DNA of 64,000 bases from Druceiella hillmani (taxonomy: Eukaryota; Arthropoda; Insecta; Lepidoptera; Hepialidae): the NCBI GenBank assembly GCA_039881145.1, contig JAYKKI010000148.1, positions 441,501-505,500 of the forward strand, given 5' to 3'. A model generated the notes under the pieces. The model was not told where the DNA came from. It worked only from the letters and a program-made list of their open reading frames with translations, and did not search any database. Shown here piece after piece: positions 11,736 to 23,893 of this stretch. Position 1 is the stretch's first letter. Every line of letters begins with the position of its first letter. The translations under genes and the position numbers were made by a program.

Positions 11736-13080
11736 CTGATTTTCTGGTGTTGCCATTATATACGATATTTTCTGGTGTTGATATCAAATCGATTCCAATC
11801 ATTCTATAGGTTTATTTCTGCAGCATGCCTGCATCCTGCAACCTGCCTACATGCGCTTAATTAATAACCATTTGTACAAAACCTTCTATTATAAAAAGTT
11901 TTCTAGCAAATGCTGGTACCATAAAATGAGAAGTTTGTGTATATTTTGCTCTAACTAAGGCTAGTGAAATTGTTATTAACATCAATGCAATAGGAAATTC
12001 AAACAACTCGTCTTCTTATTGCATGTGCAGAAAAATTATAATGAAAATTAATGTCATGAAAATAGGATTAGAAAACTTAAAGCGGAAGGTATATGCTAAA
12101 CTTGCTTACATCTTAATTTCATTTCTGTAAAATTATTTGGCTGCATTAAAATTATTTTACATTACACATGTTAGAATGTAAAATGTACCAAGGGTAAGTA
12201 AAGAAAATAAAAATTGTTCATTGTTTCATTTATACTTCATCACGAAAACATTGGTCCTAAACGTAATAATTGATGTAATAACCGTGTCTCATAATAACAT
12301 GTTTACCTATAGTTTTAGAAATAAGAGGCACGATAATTGCAATGTTTTATATAGGATAGTTATTCTGGTGTATTCTTCAAGGTGTCTTTCACCTTCAAGC
12401 TGTGTTCTTCTATTTTACTAATAATATTTAATTAAACAGGAAAATACAGATCAAAGTGTTTATAATGGTAACAAACCGTTAAAGGGAGGTATCAAAAATC
12501 TCTATCTCATAAATTAAAAAAAACAGAAAAAAATATCAAGATCCATTTTTTCAGTAATACCGCGTTAATCAATGCAAAAGCGTGAAAAACAGGTAAGTTT
12601 CTAGGCAATCGAAATAAACTACACCTTTGTCCTTTCACGGTATAGGGGCATAAAACTTCAGAACATTCAAGAAAAAATTAAAATTAGGGTTAATTTGATT
12701 AAAAGTGTTTATGAAAGAATTTATTCATTGAAGTTTTCAATTTGCATAATCTAATTAGGACTTTCCACTAAAAAGTAAATAATCTCCTTAATTATTTAAC
12801 GTGCATAATTATTGAACGATAACAATTTTTATACAGGGGTAAGTTTATCTAACTAAAACTTTTTTTAATATTATTTGTAACCCTCCAAGAGTTTTTCTAC
12901 ATGTGCTTTCTTTCTTGTTGCTCGGGTTAATTTCTGATATGGTCAAACCTAAATATAGTATACTAAAAGATACAAATTTGCTTTAATTTGCGAACTTGCT
13001 TTAAATTTGCTACATCTGAGAGGAAAAATCTAATGACAATATTTACAAATTTTTAAACAGAATAAAGGTTGACATTTATA
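11736..13080. other. Anonymous sequence
   Basis: No gene recognised. A 66-codon ORF at 12221-12421 has no recognisable features. Confidence 0.5.
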
Positions 13081-13084
13081 TCAA

Positions 13085-15288
13085 CCCGCGGTAGCAAATC
13101 ACTACGGCAAAAGGGTATGCTCACGCGCGGACCTCTTTTTCCGGGCTGCGTAGGGTACAGTCAGCGATGAGATTGCCGATTGCAGAAGCTTTTATTCATA
13201 TTTACTATTTAACCTTATTGCAATGTCACGTATGGTTGGTTTTTCGGTCTTTTTTACCAGGACACACCTGGCATATTTTACGAACATTGGTCCTCTTGAC
13301 TGGAGACTCCCCTGGCGATTCATCACTAAATAGTTCGATTTTTTTGCGGATGTCTCGGGGTAATCGTGAACTTTCATATGATAAACCACCAGGGCAAGGC
13401 CTAAATTTTTAAAACACTGACGTCGTTTTTGTTTTCAATCGTTATTTATTCAGTGTATTATAACTCCGTTGACAGCAGACGTGTTCAAAATAGCATAAAA
13501 TATTATCAATGGCCACTTCTTTGAGGTACGGCACACGTTATATGAAGCACATAGTTCGTCAGCCACGTCTACCCTACAGTTTGTTGAATTGTAATATGTG
13601 TTAGTTTCAGGTTTTTTATTTTTCCTGTTGAATCATCGATCATCTCCTCATGATAAAAGCTGAACATCAGCAGCATGATCATATTTTTTTTGGGACATGA
13701 GGAACCAGAGTAATATCGTTTTGAAACGTAAAATAGACAAAAAAGTTCAACTTCACGAGCTTTAGGAAATTCGGGAGTGGTCTGTCTTTTATTTTTACCC
13801 AGGGTACCAACCGATGTCAACTTGTGTTTTTTTGGAAAATGTTTAACAAACTCATAGCGTGAAAACAAGTTATCAAATGTCACGTTGCGATTGGTTTTTA
13901 ATATAGGTTGCAAAATGCGATTCAAAATAACCTAGGGCTTATTTCTTGCAGAATACGGCCCAGCAGACTGTTTTCCTTATTTTTTGAGGTTGTTTATAAG
14001 AAAGTTCTGTTCATCTACCGGAGCTACGATCTAGATGCCGTGCTTTGGGTGGCTTTGACGGTTTATCCGGGGGAAATCTACTTTGGCCTCAGAAAGCTAT
14101 TAGTATTTAGTCAATAGTTAGACAATCACCTGGGGTGTAACAAGTTATGCAGTGTTCGACAAAAGTTTCAAAAAGTTCCCTTATCAGTGCTAGATTGTCT
14201 ATAGTTTCCTTTCGTCACGCGGACTGGAGCCAAAGACAAAGTTGCCATGAACAAAATGAAAGCGCTGTTTAGACATTACAAGTATAAATATTTTCACTCC
14301 TCTACTATCAACAGCCCACAAATCATTCAAATTCTATCTTCCAGAGCAGTAGAGACCAGCTATATATAGAAAACTTACAAACGCCTTCAATTCATTCAAG
14401 TAGCATTATTTTATATGAGCGTACTTAGATAAATTAGTACAAGCAGATTTTTGGTCTAGTACGTGCGTTAGTATATGTAAGAATCTATTGCAGCATGTCA
14501 TTAGTAAAATACAAGCTCCAACATTCGATTTCATACGTAGCAGACGTAGCATCTGGCGCTATACCTAGCAACTGAATAATTATATTTTCTGCTCTTGTTC
14601 TAACATTCTGGAGAAAATATGTTTTATGCCAAACTGTGCCGTCTTTATCAACATAATGCGGAAATTGTACATCATAAATCGCATAACCTGATCGTAGTTG
14701 ACGGCTGACAGAAGATAGCGGTGTATAGTAACTCTCCGATATATTCTGCTCTGTGTCACTGGCCTGACTACTCTCTCTGACTTTATCGTCTTCCCAACCG
14801 GACTCCTGATCAGGAACATTCGAATAAGATTCTTGGAGGTTTTATAATATACGCTAGTCTTCTCTTTCTTCTCAGTTCATCTTTATTTGAACAAGCAACA
14901 AAATACAAATAAAATAAATATACTTTTTTGCACCAAAAACAAAAACATATAATATGTAGAACAAAAATATAACAATTTTCGCTTACATATAGGATAGTAA
15001 ATAGTCTTTGGTAGCTAAACAAAGTTTCAGATAAAGAAAATACTTAACAAAACGCCATTAAAAGCTAAGAACAGTAAGAAAATTACACTTGGGCAAAATT
15101 GCTTCACTGGTTACAGTGGTATGTCATATTTACCTTTTTTTCCGGGACGTGTAACTCGCAGGGCGATCGCCGACCGATTGACTTCAAATTAAAAACGCTT
15201 AGAGAAGGTTAACTGCTCTAGCTACTGAGAAGGACGGCAACGTCGCACGCGTAGTTGTAAAACAACAAACAATTTAAATAATGGCGGG
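13085..15288 (-). mobile_element. Dead piggyBac-like DNA transposon
   Basis: The limits are proposed from a matching CCCGC at each end (13085 on plus; 15288 read on minus), next to TCAA on the left and ATTA on the right, possible decayed TTAA targets. The resulting 2.2 kb is a normal length for the family. The interior holds the decayed transposase at about 13190-14900. A 15-bp near-identical motif ACCTCTTTTTCCGGG/ACCTTTTTTTCCGGG flanks the gene at 13131 and 15132 in the same orientation. The terminal calls are weak; the identity of the interior is strong. Confidence 0.55.
13190..14900 (-). pseudogene. piggyBac-like transposase, inactivated
   Basis: Reading on minus from about 14895, pieces appear in the order of a piggyBac-like transposase but in shifting frames. 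First comes an acidic N-terminus with ESGWEDD and SSQASDTEQN, then VDKDGTVWHK and RTRAENI. Next are ECWSLYFTNDML, ELKAFVSFLYIAGL and VMSKQRFHFV. Then come YTPGDCLTID and GQSRFPPDKPSKPPK, followed by NRNVTFDN, KLTSVGTLGKNKR and SSCPKKNMIMLL. The third acidic region VDVADELC and KKWPLIIFYAILN follow. The C-terminus has RLPRDIRKKIELF and a cysteine-rich tail (CQVCPGKKDRKT). Stops interrupt conserved positions (LTID then stop, IAF then stop before GQSR), with several frameshifts. The family cuts and pastes at TTAA using three aspartates. This copy cannot encode a functional enzyme. Confidence 0.9.
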
Positions 15289-15389
15289 TAATTTTGACCT
15301 ATATCTCATGTAACCCATACCTTAAGGTTTGACCCATACCTTAATTATACACATTAGTACTTTCCCTACTCGACTCAAGAACTCGTACA

Positions 15390-15965
15390 AATATTTGAAA
15401 CAGGTGACGTGATGAACTCTAACAACTGCAGACCTATTTGGTTGCTTAATGTTTTAAGAAAAATGTTTTAATAGCAGATTGACTAAATTTTTAGAGACAT
15501 TCAAAATATACTCTGATAGACAATTTTGTTTTAGGAGTAGAAACGTGCGATGTTATGAGGACAGTCAATGACTATGTAACAAAGCACATACATGCAAACA
15601 ACAAATGCCTAGCTGTGTTCATTGATATTTCTAAAGCATTCGACACTATATCACTAGATATTCATTTAAAAAAATGCATCCTAGAGGTGTACGCGGATAA
15701 TAATGGGTAATAATTGCTAGACTGGTTCGGTAGCTACTTAAAAGACGGAATATAGACCGCTAAAATTAATGATATCGTTAGCGAGAAAATGTCACTATTA
15801 TTTTGCGTCCCCCAAGGTAGCAAGTTGGCACCGGCACTTTTTTTAATTTGCATAAATAACTTGACAAATTTAGACATAAAAGAACCATAGTTACCTTTAC
15901 TGATGATGCTGCCATAGTTTTAAGTGACAAAACGGTGGCTGATTTGACGGTCAAAACTAATCGGC
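15390..15965 (+). pseudogene. Non-LTR retrotransposon (CR1/Jockey-like) reverse transcriptase relic
   Basis: Plus-strand pieces follow the order of a LINE reverse transcriptase. NCRPIWLLNV (the RPI motif) comes first, then SDRQFCFRS and AVFIDISKAFDTIS (the first catalytic aspartate motif). LDWFGSYLKDG, VSEKMSLLFCVPQGSKLAPALFLICINNL (split here: VPQGSKLAPALF is the VPQGS motif) and TDDAAIVLSDKTV (the xADD box, here TDDA) follow. Stops and frameshifts break it, for example after SYLKDGI. The endonuclease N-terminus and the 3' end are absent. The enzyme would have primed reverse transcription at a nicked target. Confidence 0.85.
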
Positions 15966-16275
15966 ACTAATCAGCACAAAATACACGAAAAAAGAAGGAC
16001 TACTTATGGACATTGACATTATACATTTCTTGTACCTAAAATTTACACTCTGATTTCCCAGAAATTAAAAATTTAACATATAACTCACTTAAAATATTGG
16101 TCGTCTGCTGGCTCCTTGACAAATACAGATCGTATACAGAAAGGTTTTTATCATTACCATACCTAGTATAGGATATTGTTTTGGCATACAGTTTTGGAAT
16201 TTGTTTTTTGTTTTATATTTCATTTTATATTTTACTCCAAGATAAGAGTATGTTACGCCCAATATACAAATAAAA

Positions 16276-16438
<163 letters not shown>

Positions 16439-17640
16439 TTTTTACCCTATACCGATTCTCGTAATCTGTACTGGGTTCACTTAATCTGCACAGCCTATGA
16501 CTATTCTGAATTTGGTTAATTTTTAAAAAAATTTCTACCCGTCTGAAAATAATATCGGAATTACAAAAAATAACAATATTACTACCATTTTTCAAAAACA
16601 TGATGTGAATTATTCTTAATTTTTTTTTGTAGAAAATCCAACAAAAATAAATAATTTAGTTATAACAAAACCATTGACATCAAATTTCTATTGACTGCTA
16701 AATTATAAACATTATTAACAAATTTATAAGACATATTTCTTGCAGAAAGTAAAATATTGCAATCGAGGAAAAGAAATTCTTCAAATGTAAAGATGTCAAT
16801 CTTTATATTATTATTTTTATTCGGCGAGTATTTATTTTTTATCTAACTCGGATATGCGTTGATCGACCTAAATGTATTTACATACATTTAGACATTTATA
16901 AATATCCAAGGACCTTTATTTTCCTAATTCAATGTTACCGACGCTGTTTTCTCCAATATTATTAGCTCATTAATTTTCGTAAAAAAGGAGAAGGGAGGGG
17001 TACGTATGTTGTATTTTTGCATATTTTTTGGAATATATTTTTAAATATGTACATAATTTTGTATTTCTCATATAAATAATATACCACATTGAAAAAAAAT
17101 GCAACAAATAATTTTGGCGAAAGAATTTAAATCTGTTAATTACTCGCTCTATTTTTTATATATACACAAATATTCAAATATTGACAACTGCAAAATATGA
17201 ACATTAATACTATGTATTACTGTGCAAAATGGACGTTTTCTACACTTTCTGAGAAAATTGGCTGGGAACATAGAAAGACATAAATTTATTGTATACCATA
17301 ACTTTCGTAGGCCTAAAAACATGGTGTATACCTCAAAAATTTCAACATCTAGAATCGCTATATTTTTACTGCTACCTTTCTACGGGCGTCTGAAAATTCC
17401 TATTTTTTATATTTTTGAGGTAAGTGGTTTTGGAAATAACGGGTGAGGGGAACATATTGTTGGTCTTTTTTTCAGCGTGTCCCTGGCAATATGATACTAA
17501 AAAATAGGAAAAAATATTATTCAGACTTTTAACTAGCTCTTTCCAATCATATCCTATGCTGAAATATCATTTGAAGAGAATGGGAATATAAAAATAGCGT
17601 ATTTAATGTCGTATATTCCTAATTTCCAAACAAATATTTT
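16439..17640. other. Anonymous sequence
   Basis: No gene recognised. A 74-codon frame at 17222-17446 (MQNGRFLHFLRKLAGNIERH) may belong to the LINE remnant whose tail follows, but there is no motif to support that. Confidence 0.4.
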
Positions 17641-17795
17641 TGGCTCGAGCCAAATTCAAAGTTTCTGTGTCAGGTGGTTTCTGAGAATAACGGCTCTGAC
17701 CGACGAAAGGATAGATTCGTGAGTGATCTTACAAAGGTTCCGTTTTTATTTCCAGGCACGGAGCCTCAAATGGGCAATAGGATAGGTTATTTACT
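17641..17795 (+). mobile_element. LINE 3' tail fragment
   Basis: GTTTCTGAGAATAACGGCTC, a GACCGACGAAAGGATAGATTC segment (shortened here to GACCGACGAAAGG), GTGATCTTACAAAGGTTCC and GGCACGGAGCC make up the tail pattern of a common insect LINE family. That pattern is a GACAGACAGA-rich stretch, then CTTACAAGGGTTCCGTTTTT, then GGTACGGAACCCT. Related tails occur at 19.0 kb (minus) and 51.2 kb (plus). The family name is not certain. Confidence 0.55.
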
Positions 17796-18504
17796 AAGAA
17801 GCGTACAGAAAGTTGTGAAATATATAAATCAGCAACTTCTCACATTTCATAAATTAGCCCTTGATGGCAACTAACTAAAATATAGAATATAGAAAATATA
17901 GAAAATAAATTACGAGTGCTAATACAAATTAAAATAAACAAAGTAATACTGGACAAGAATGCGTAATAAGAAAAAAATATTGCGACATAGCACCATAATT
18001 CAATATGTTTAATATCAGTTGTTTTACAAACTTTTTTTTTTCAAATGAAACGCTACAATTACTTCCAATCTTATAATTCCGGGAGTGAAAATATTTCTGG
18101 GAGTAAATAATTTTAGAAGTCTTTAAAATACGACAGAAAATGTTTAATAATTTATTCCTTCGCACAATATGTATCAAAAACTATTATTTTAAAAAAATGG
18201 GGATACCGGTGTTTAATAAATTCATCCATATAATATCACTTTGGTAAATTTTCATTGCTTGATCAGGTAAAAAGGCAAACAAGTTATGTATTTTATCCAT
18301 ATAAACTTTACACCGGGTAATGTATTTATTTACATTGTTAAAAATAGTTGTAATATTTTTAATCATTTAATAGAAACACTATACGCGGCTGAATATTTAA
18401 CCTTTTATTTAAACTAAGTGTCTTAAAAACCCTCGTAATATGAGTTATACCCCTTAATATTTTTTACTTTGATTTTGTATTTTTTCCTTAGATAATATTT
18501 TTAT

Positions 18505-18729
18505 AAGAACGATGTTTTCAAATATTGAATATATTTGGCGTTATTTTGTAGAAATTCATTATTCTCAATTAAATGAATCTACGTGATGTAGTATTATTTC
18601 TAATATCTTTAATTTCTTTACCACGACCTAGGTTTCATTGTATTAGAAGCCCACCTGAAGATGTAATAAATAATACTACATCACGTAGTTTCATTTAATT
18701 GTGAAGAACGATGTTATCAAATATGAATA
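18505..18729. mobile_element. Fold-back hammerhead repeat, copy C, with flanking direct repeats
   Basis: The left module starts with the extended outer sequence (ATATTGAATATATTTGGCG, TGTAGAAATTCATTATTC) and ACGTGATGTAGTATTATTTC. The right module ends ACATCACGTAGTTTCATTTA. The centre is deleted, so each arm keeps only part of its hammerhead. Direct repeats flank the copy: AAGAACGATGTTTTCAAATA at 18505 and AAGAACGATGTTATCAAATA at 18704, with similarity continuing a few bases further. The two ends are unequal in length. This pattern suggests target-primed insertion with a target duplication of about 20 bp or more. Confidence 0.8.
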
Positions 18730-19021
18730 CAACAACATCAATAAACTGCTATTAAATTATCAATACCCATCTTTTTTTATTAATTTCAGAAAATTTATGA
18801 AAAATTGTATGAAAACAGAAATGAAATTAAACGAAAAATTGGAGAATTTTGAGATTAAAAAATAGTTACTAAATAGAAGTGAAAATTTTTATTTACAAAA
18901 TAAAAACTCGGTACATTTTTTCATTTATATTTATGTTTCATATCTTTAACTTTTTATTCGAAAATATAATATTTACGAACAAATATTTTTTCCAAAACAA
19001 ATTCAATTCAAATCTGCTGTA

Positions 19022-19125
19022 ACCACATTTATTTTCAGGGTTCCGTAACATAAAATGAAAAAAACGAACCCTTGTAAGACCACTCATGTGTGCGTTCGTC
19101 TGTCTATAGGTCATGGTTATTTTTT
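19022..19125 (-). mobile_element. LINE 3' tail fragment, opposite orientation
   Basis: On the minus strand this reads ACAGACGAACGCACACATGA, GTGGTCTTACAAGGGTTCG and TACGGAACCCTGAAAATAAA. It is the same tail type as at 17.7 and 51.2 kb. Confidence 0.6.
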
Positions 19126-20430
19126 TTTGACAATGAAAAAATTTAAGTTTTTGTGAAAAGTTTAAGAGAATTACAATATACATTTTAATTGCGTATTTAT
19201 AATTGTATGCGAGCGGAATCCTTAGTTTTCGAAATAGATCTCATTACCGAATTTCTTTACAAACATCATCTTTGTGGAAATGTGTTGTTTCGGGTGTCAT
19301 CGCCAATAATTTGTATGCTCGCATTTACTAATCTTCCTTTATTATAAAGAAAATCCTAGTGAAATTGAATGGAAAATAGGTACTTCCGAACATTTTCTTT
19401 AAATTTTTCATATCAGTCATTTTCATGCCTGATTATTAATTGTCTTTTAAGACGGTAGCAAACTACTTTATCGTAATTCGTGTCATTGAGCACAATAAAA
19501 AGAGAAAAAAACGGAAAAAAATACCACTAAAGTTGGGAAAAAACATTGCGCTGCCATGACTTAGCTTTGAAACACTTCGGGGTACTCCGTATGCACTTAC
19601 AGCACATTGCATTGCAGGGTCAATAGCAGAAAAATTCGACGCAATCCTGATACTGAGGACCTTGAAAAGTAATGCCATTACAATTTGTATTACATCCAGA
19701 TTCATTTTCCGTGATTTATGTTAGCTTTATCTAACAAAAGTTGGAGAGAGAGGTTGTAAATATTTCTTTTGATTGATATTAGTTCCACGCATAGAGCTGT
19801 CCATATTGATAATAAATGTAGTAGGGTAATTTTGTACCCATATCCGCACCGATCAATTGCACCTTATTTAGTGACACGTGTATAACATAGATACCGTAGT
19901 TTGTCTACTGGCCTAGATGTTATTAATTTTTAAAATGTTACATTATGATTGAAATGTTGCACATTTTTTTTAGAAATCATACGTACAAGCAAAGAGAAAA
20001 AGAAGAGAACGTTTGTTTATATGAATGAATTATCGTATGTCGTTAAATTGATTAAAACTATGAAATTCACAACCTTCGCTGATGCAAAGTAATTTGGGTT
20101 GCCAAGAATATATTTTTGCTATCACTTAAGATACTCTTTAAAAGACATGTAACGCCATAAGTACGTTACATAAAAATTAATCTATTAATAAAGTTATGCT
20201 TTATCTCACTAATCAGCTAACCATCTTCATCAATACAATTTGTCTTAAATTTCATATTGCTTCATTTTTATCTTTGGTGCCACAATTTCTTGCATAAAAG
20301 ACATAGTGTACAGTATAAATTTCATTCCGTTATATGGACTTCTGTATATTTAATTGTTTTTCGTTTACTTAACTCCAGTCAAGTACTAGCCTTAGAACTA
20401 GCTTTAATGTAAATTTAAAAAAGCTAATGA
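19126..20430. other. Anonymous sequence
   Basis: No recognised gene. An 80-codon minus ORF (19463-19705) has no recognisable domain. Confidence 0.5.
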
Positions 20431-21707
20431 TAAAAACTACCCCACGAGGTGGAATACTAAAAAGATGGTTGATAATTATGGGCTGCGCATATTTAGAAAG
20501 CGGTACCAGGATCAACTGTCTTGAAGAAAGGTTAAAACTACTCGTTTCGATCGCTAATTGACATTTATTAAATTTAACGTGTGCATAAAGTATTTAGCGT
20601 ATAATAATTTCAGGAAAACTTTCCCAAAATTTTGATAAAACGAGATCATCACCAATTCATGCAATAACGAAGATATTGGCACCCATTAGTACGAAACAAA
20701 TTTAGCCATTAGCGCTAAAAGAAGAAATACAGTAACAATTATAGCGGCTATAAAAGTAACTAGTGGATTTCTTACACTCATGCTAATATTTATTTAAGTT
20801 AACTGTAATTAATTCATGTTACAATTAGCCCCAAAAGGAAATGTTGGTAGCAGCAATCAAATATGCAAAGTTTACTAAAGGACAACCGGTTGTTATTTTA
20901 CTAGACAATTATGAAATGTATGATGTAGTATAGTAATGTAGTAGGCGATACAACCGTCAAAATGTAATTATAAGGTACTTGTTACTCTATATCCACATAC
21001 AGGCCACCCCATGCAACTTCTTGAGAAGTATTTTTGGGCCTTTTAATATATACTACTGTACCGTAGTTAAAGAATATTAATTACTCCAGGTCATGCAGGA
21101 AAACAATTTACTACTTATATTTCCGGTTTGATGTGAAACACATTTCGTCTTTTTTTTAAATATCTCTAAACGTTTTAGTTCAACCAGTATAAACCTTTAA
21201 ATGGAAAAACCTATGCAAATGCTAATTTTCTGCCAGCGGCATATTTCGACCATCCACTAGTAGAAAAATCATCTACAAACATCCGAGCAGCCGCGCGATT
21301 TAAATCTAGAAGTTTTACAAAAATTTGTGCGCAAAAAAAATTTCCGGTTATGATTGGGTCACACATGAAAAGGAAGACAAAAAAAATAACGAATATTTAC
21401 AGATGTGCATTAGAAAGAAGAAATTAAAATGTTATCAAGCAAAAGGCTTATTCCAACTATATTTAATAAGATGAACGTTAAAAATGAAACTGAAATTAAA
21501 AATATATCCAAGAGTAAGAATGAGGTCAAGATAAAATTACCCAAACCTCCTGTCAAAAGAAGGGTTTTATCTGAATCGGAAACTAGCCAGATTTGCGACA
21601 ACTATTCAGTAATTGAGGCATTGAAAGAGGTTTCAGTAAATTATGCTGAAAATAAGAGGGAGCACCTTTCTTCATCATTATGTGGAGCATATGATGGAGT
21701 AAGCTAA
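20431..21707 (+). pseudogene. Jerky/Tigger-like DDE transposase relic
   Basis: Segments match the order of a CENP-B/Jerky-type transposase. PTRWNTKKMVDNYGLRIFRK is the region usually written PxSW...AGxDWL. FVDL-like text is lost, but KILAP, then SAKRRNTVTIIAAIKVTSG (the SxERGxTVTxxxAxxATG block), then FTKGQPVVILLDNYE (second catalytic aspartate) and YPHTGHPMQLLEKYFWAF (the PHTSHxxQPLDVxxFxPF block) are clear. NGKTYANANFLPAA is the GIxPFNxxxFxxxxFLPA block. The last part (21429-21707) is an uninterrupted frame ending with KLPKPPVKRRVLSESETSQ, like the basic/serine tail of such proteins. Many stops and frameshifts make it dead. It is clearly more decayed than the 59-62 kb relative. Confidence 0.8.
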
Positions 21708-21816
21708 TGATGAAGTAAGCCAATGATGACATAAGCTAATGATGAAGTAAGTTAATGATGAAGTAAGCTAATGATGAAGTAAGCTAATGATGAAGTAAGC
21801 TAATGATGAAGAAAGC
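21701..21816. repeat. 16-bp minisatellite, 7 copies
   Basis: The unit AAGCTAATGATGAAGT repeats at 21701, 21717, 21733, 21749, 21765, 21781 and 21797. Variants are AAGCCAATGATGACAT and AAGTTAATGATGAAGT; the last unit ends in A. A diverged eighth unit may sit at 21685. The array begins at the stop codon of the Jerky-like frame, and the unit itself contains TAA and TGA. Confidence 0.95.
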
Positions 21817-22205
21817 ATCAAAATTAAAGATTACGTTATATTCTTGTACTGTAAAAATTCTTATACTTTTTTAAAAATTTAATCAATATGTGAAGAGGTT
21901 ATACTAATGAAGTTAATGAATAAGTATCTTGAAACTGAAGATGAAGATAGCTTGAGGCAGAGGACTGAAACCCATACCTTTCAAAAGACATTAAGAAAAA
22001 AGTTTAAATGCCTCAAAAAGGTAACTGAAATATAAAAATTAAACGCGTTCAAAAGATACGAAAGTCTTGGAATTTCCGCTAAAGATTAAAAACTGGCAAT
22101 AATTTATTGAGATATTGTTTGCACATCCATCACGGCTATTTTAAATGACTATCAAAATAGTCAGATTATTTTAAAAATATAATAGCATTAAACACCTACA
22201 GGCAA
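21817..22205. other. Anonymous sequence
   Basis: Possibly the tail of the Jerky-like relic (ACTGAAGATGAAGATAGC region), but nothing further can be assigned. Confidence 0.4.
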
Positions 22206-22335
22206 AAAGCACCCGAACGTGCCTGAACACACACAAACACATACAAGCGCATGCACACAATAATACACGCACATTTCTACATATGTACGCGCGCAAACAC
22301 ACACACACAGTGTCGCGCATGCACGCATATATGCC
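22206..22335. repeat. AC-rich degenerate microsatellite
   Basis: Interrupted CA/CGCA repeats (ACACACAAACACATACAAGC, then GCGCAAACACACACACACAG). ORFs here are repeat artefacts. Confidence 0.85.
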
Positions 22336-23280
22336 TGTACAAAACATATATTATAAGTCTTGGTGGCTGCCAAATGGTAGAGGAATTAAATACGTAATTT
22401 ATTATTTTTTAGGTTTTATATTTTGACATGAGGATATGAATATATAATTATGTTGGTTCCCCTGTCAATATCTAATATAAATGTCAATAAACTGTGATAA
22501 ATAATTAACGTAAATATGTATGTCTTCCGTCTAAATATCCTATATGTCTAAGGTGAAATATTATGTTGACCGACGTACACAAGACATGTTGTACCTTGGT
22601 TGAATTCTCGATTTTCATTGAACTACTCTGAACATATTTCTAAGAGACAATAATTTCCGATATTTCAGTGACATGTACCCATATAACCTACTTTGAAAAA
22701 TAAATAAATCCAGAATATGCTAAATATAAAAAAAACATTCCTTGCGAAAAAACTACCCGATGGGAAACACGTTCCCTAAACGACGTAAAAGTCAAATGTA
22801 AAATATGTACTAAAACAAATCAATTGCACATAATACAGTACAAAACATAAAACATACATTATACTTGTACTACAATGTAAACGTGTTTAAATATTTTTAA
22901 CTTTCTTTATTACATGTTTAATACAATTAATATGCGTATCAGTAATTCGAGGTAAATAGTAGCGAGTTCAATTAAAGATGTAAATATTTGTTTAGGAACG
23001 ATTTTATAATATCTAAATTCTCTAATATTTTAATTTTAAACTGAGGTAATCTTTACGGAAAAAATTTTTTCATGAAATAATTTTATACAATTTTGTTTTG
23101 ATAAATGTAGAGTATAAATTGTATAATTTTCAAATAATGTTTAGAAAATATAACCTATGAATGCTCCTTAGTGTAAGGCTATTTTTTGAGGTGAAACCTG
23201 TTTGCCCGCGATGAGAGTAGTGTCATGGAAGCAACACATCTCCACTTTTTGACACATCTCCACTCAACAAATATATTGCA
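22336..23280. other. Anonymous sequence
   Basis: No gene recognised. ACATCTCCACT occurs twice (about 23236 and 23253) just before the duplicated segment. Confidence 0.5.
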
Positions 23281-23599
23281 GAAAAGATGGGAAATAAATA
23301 CTTAGCTAACAACCGGGAGAGATGGATGAACACTATGGAACAAGACTGGAGATGTACTCACGCGAGAAAACAGAAATGATGCTCACTACTTCTGTACGTT
23401 ATTCGTGTCAAAAGTCAACTGTAAAAGTTTTGTCGATCTATTTATCTATTTATAATATATATATGTTACTATTTTTGCGTGCACTTCATCCATTATAAGA
23501 CTAACTATCGAAGACGTACTTATATATTCAATCAAACCGCATTGAACCCGCACATATCGTTGTCGAAATCATAATTTACAATATCAGTAATAAACCCCG

Positions 23600-23637
23600 A
23601 GTTAAATGCACCTGGGGGAACCCAGGTGCATTTAACT
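23600..23637. repeat. Perfect 17-bp palindrome, 4-nt loop
   Basis: AGTTAAATGCACCTGGG (23600-23616), loop GGAA, then its exact reverse complement (23621-23637). It lies inside duplication copy 1, at a point where copy 2 has no counterpart, so it looks inserted or newly formed. It is GC-richer than its surroundings. Confidence 0.95.
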
Positions 23638-23773
23638 GTATCGCGGCTATTTTTCGCTAATTTGAGTGGATTATTTAACGAGGTTATTAGGGAGATATGC
23701 TAATTTATTAACGATTGTCTATGCAAATTTACATGAAGATTTGGTTTTAAATTATATGTATTTATCTGCATTG

Positions 23774-23893
23774 GTGCATGCGTGCGTGCGTGTGTGCATT
23801 CGTGCATACGTGCGAGGGTTGCGTGCGTGCGTGCGTGCGGGCGTGCGAGCGTGCGAGAGTGCGAGCGTGCGAGCGTGTGTGCGTGCGTGCGTA
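23774..23893. repeat. (GTGC/GTGCGA)n microsatellite
   Basis: GCGTGCGTGCG-type repeats with interruptions. They give long open frames on both strands that are artefacts. Confidence 0.9.

Noticed and set aside
13167..13412. Plus-strand ORF MRLPIAEAF over the piggyBac tail
   Set aside because: Shadow of the minus-strand C-terminal transposase text.
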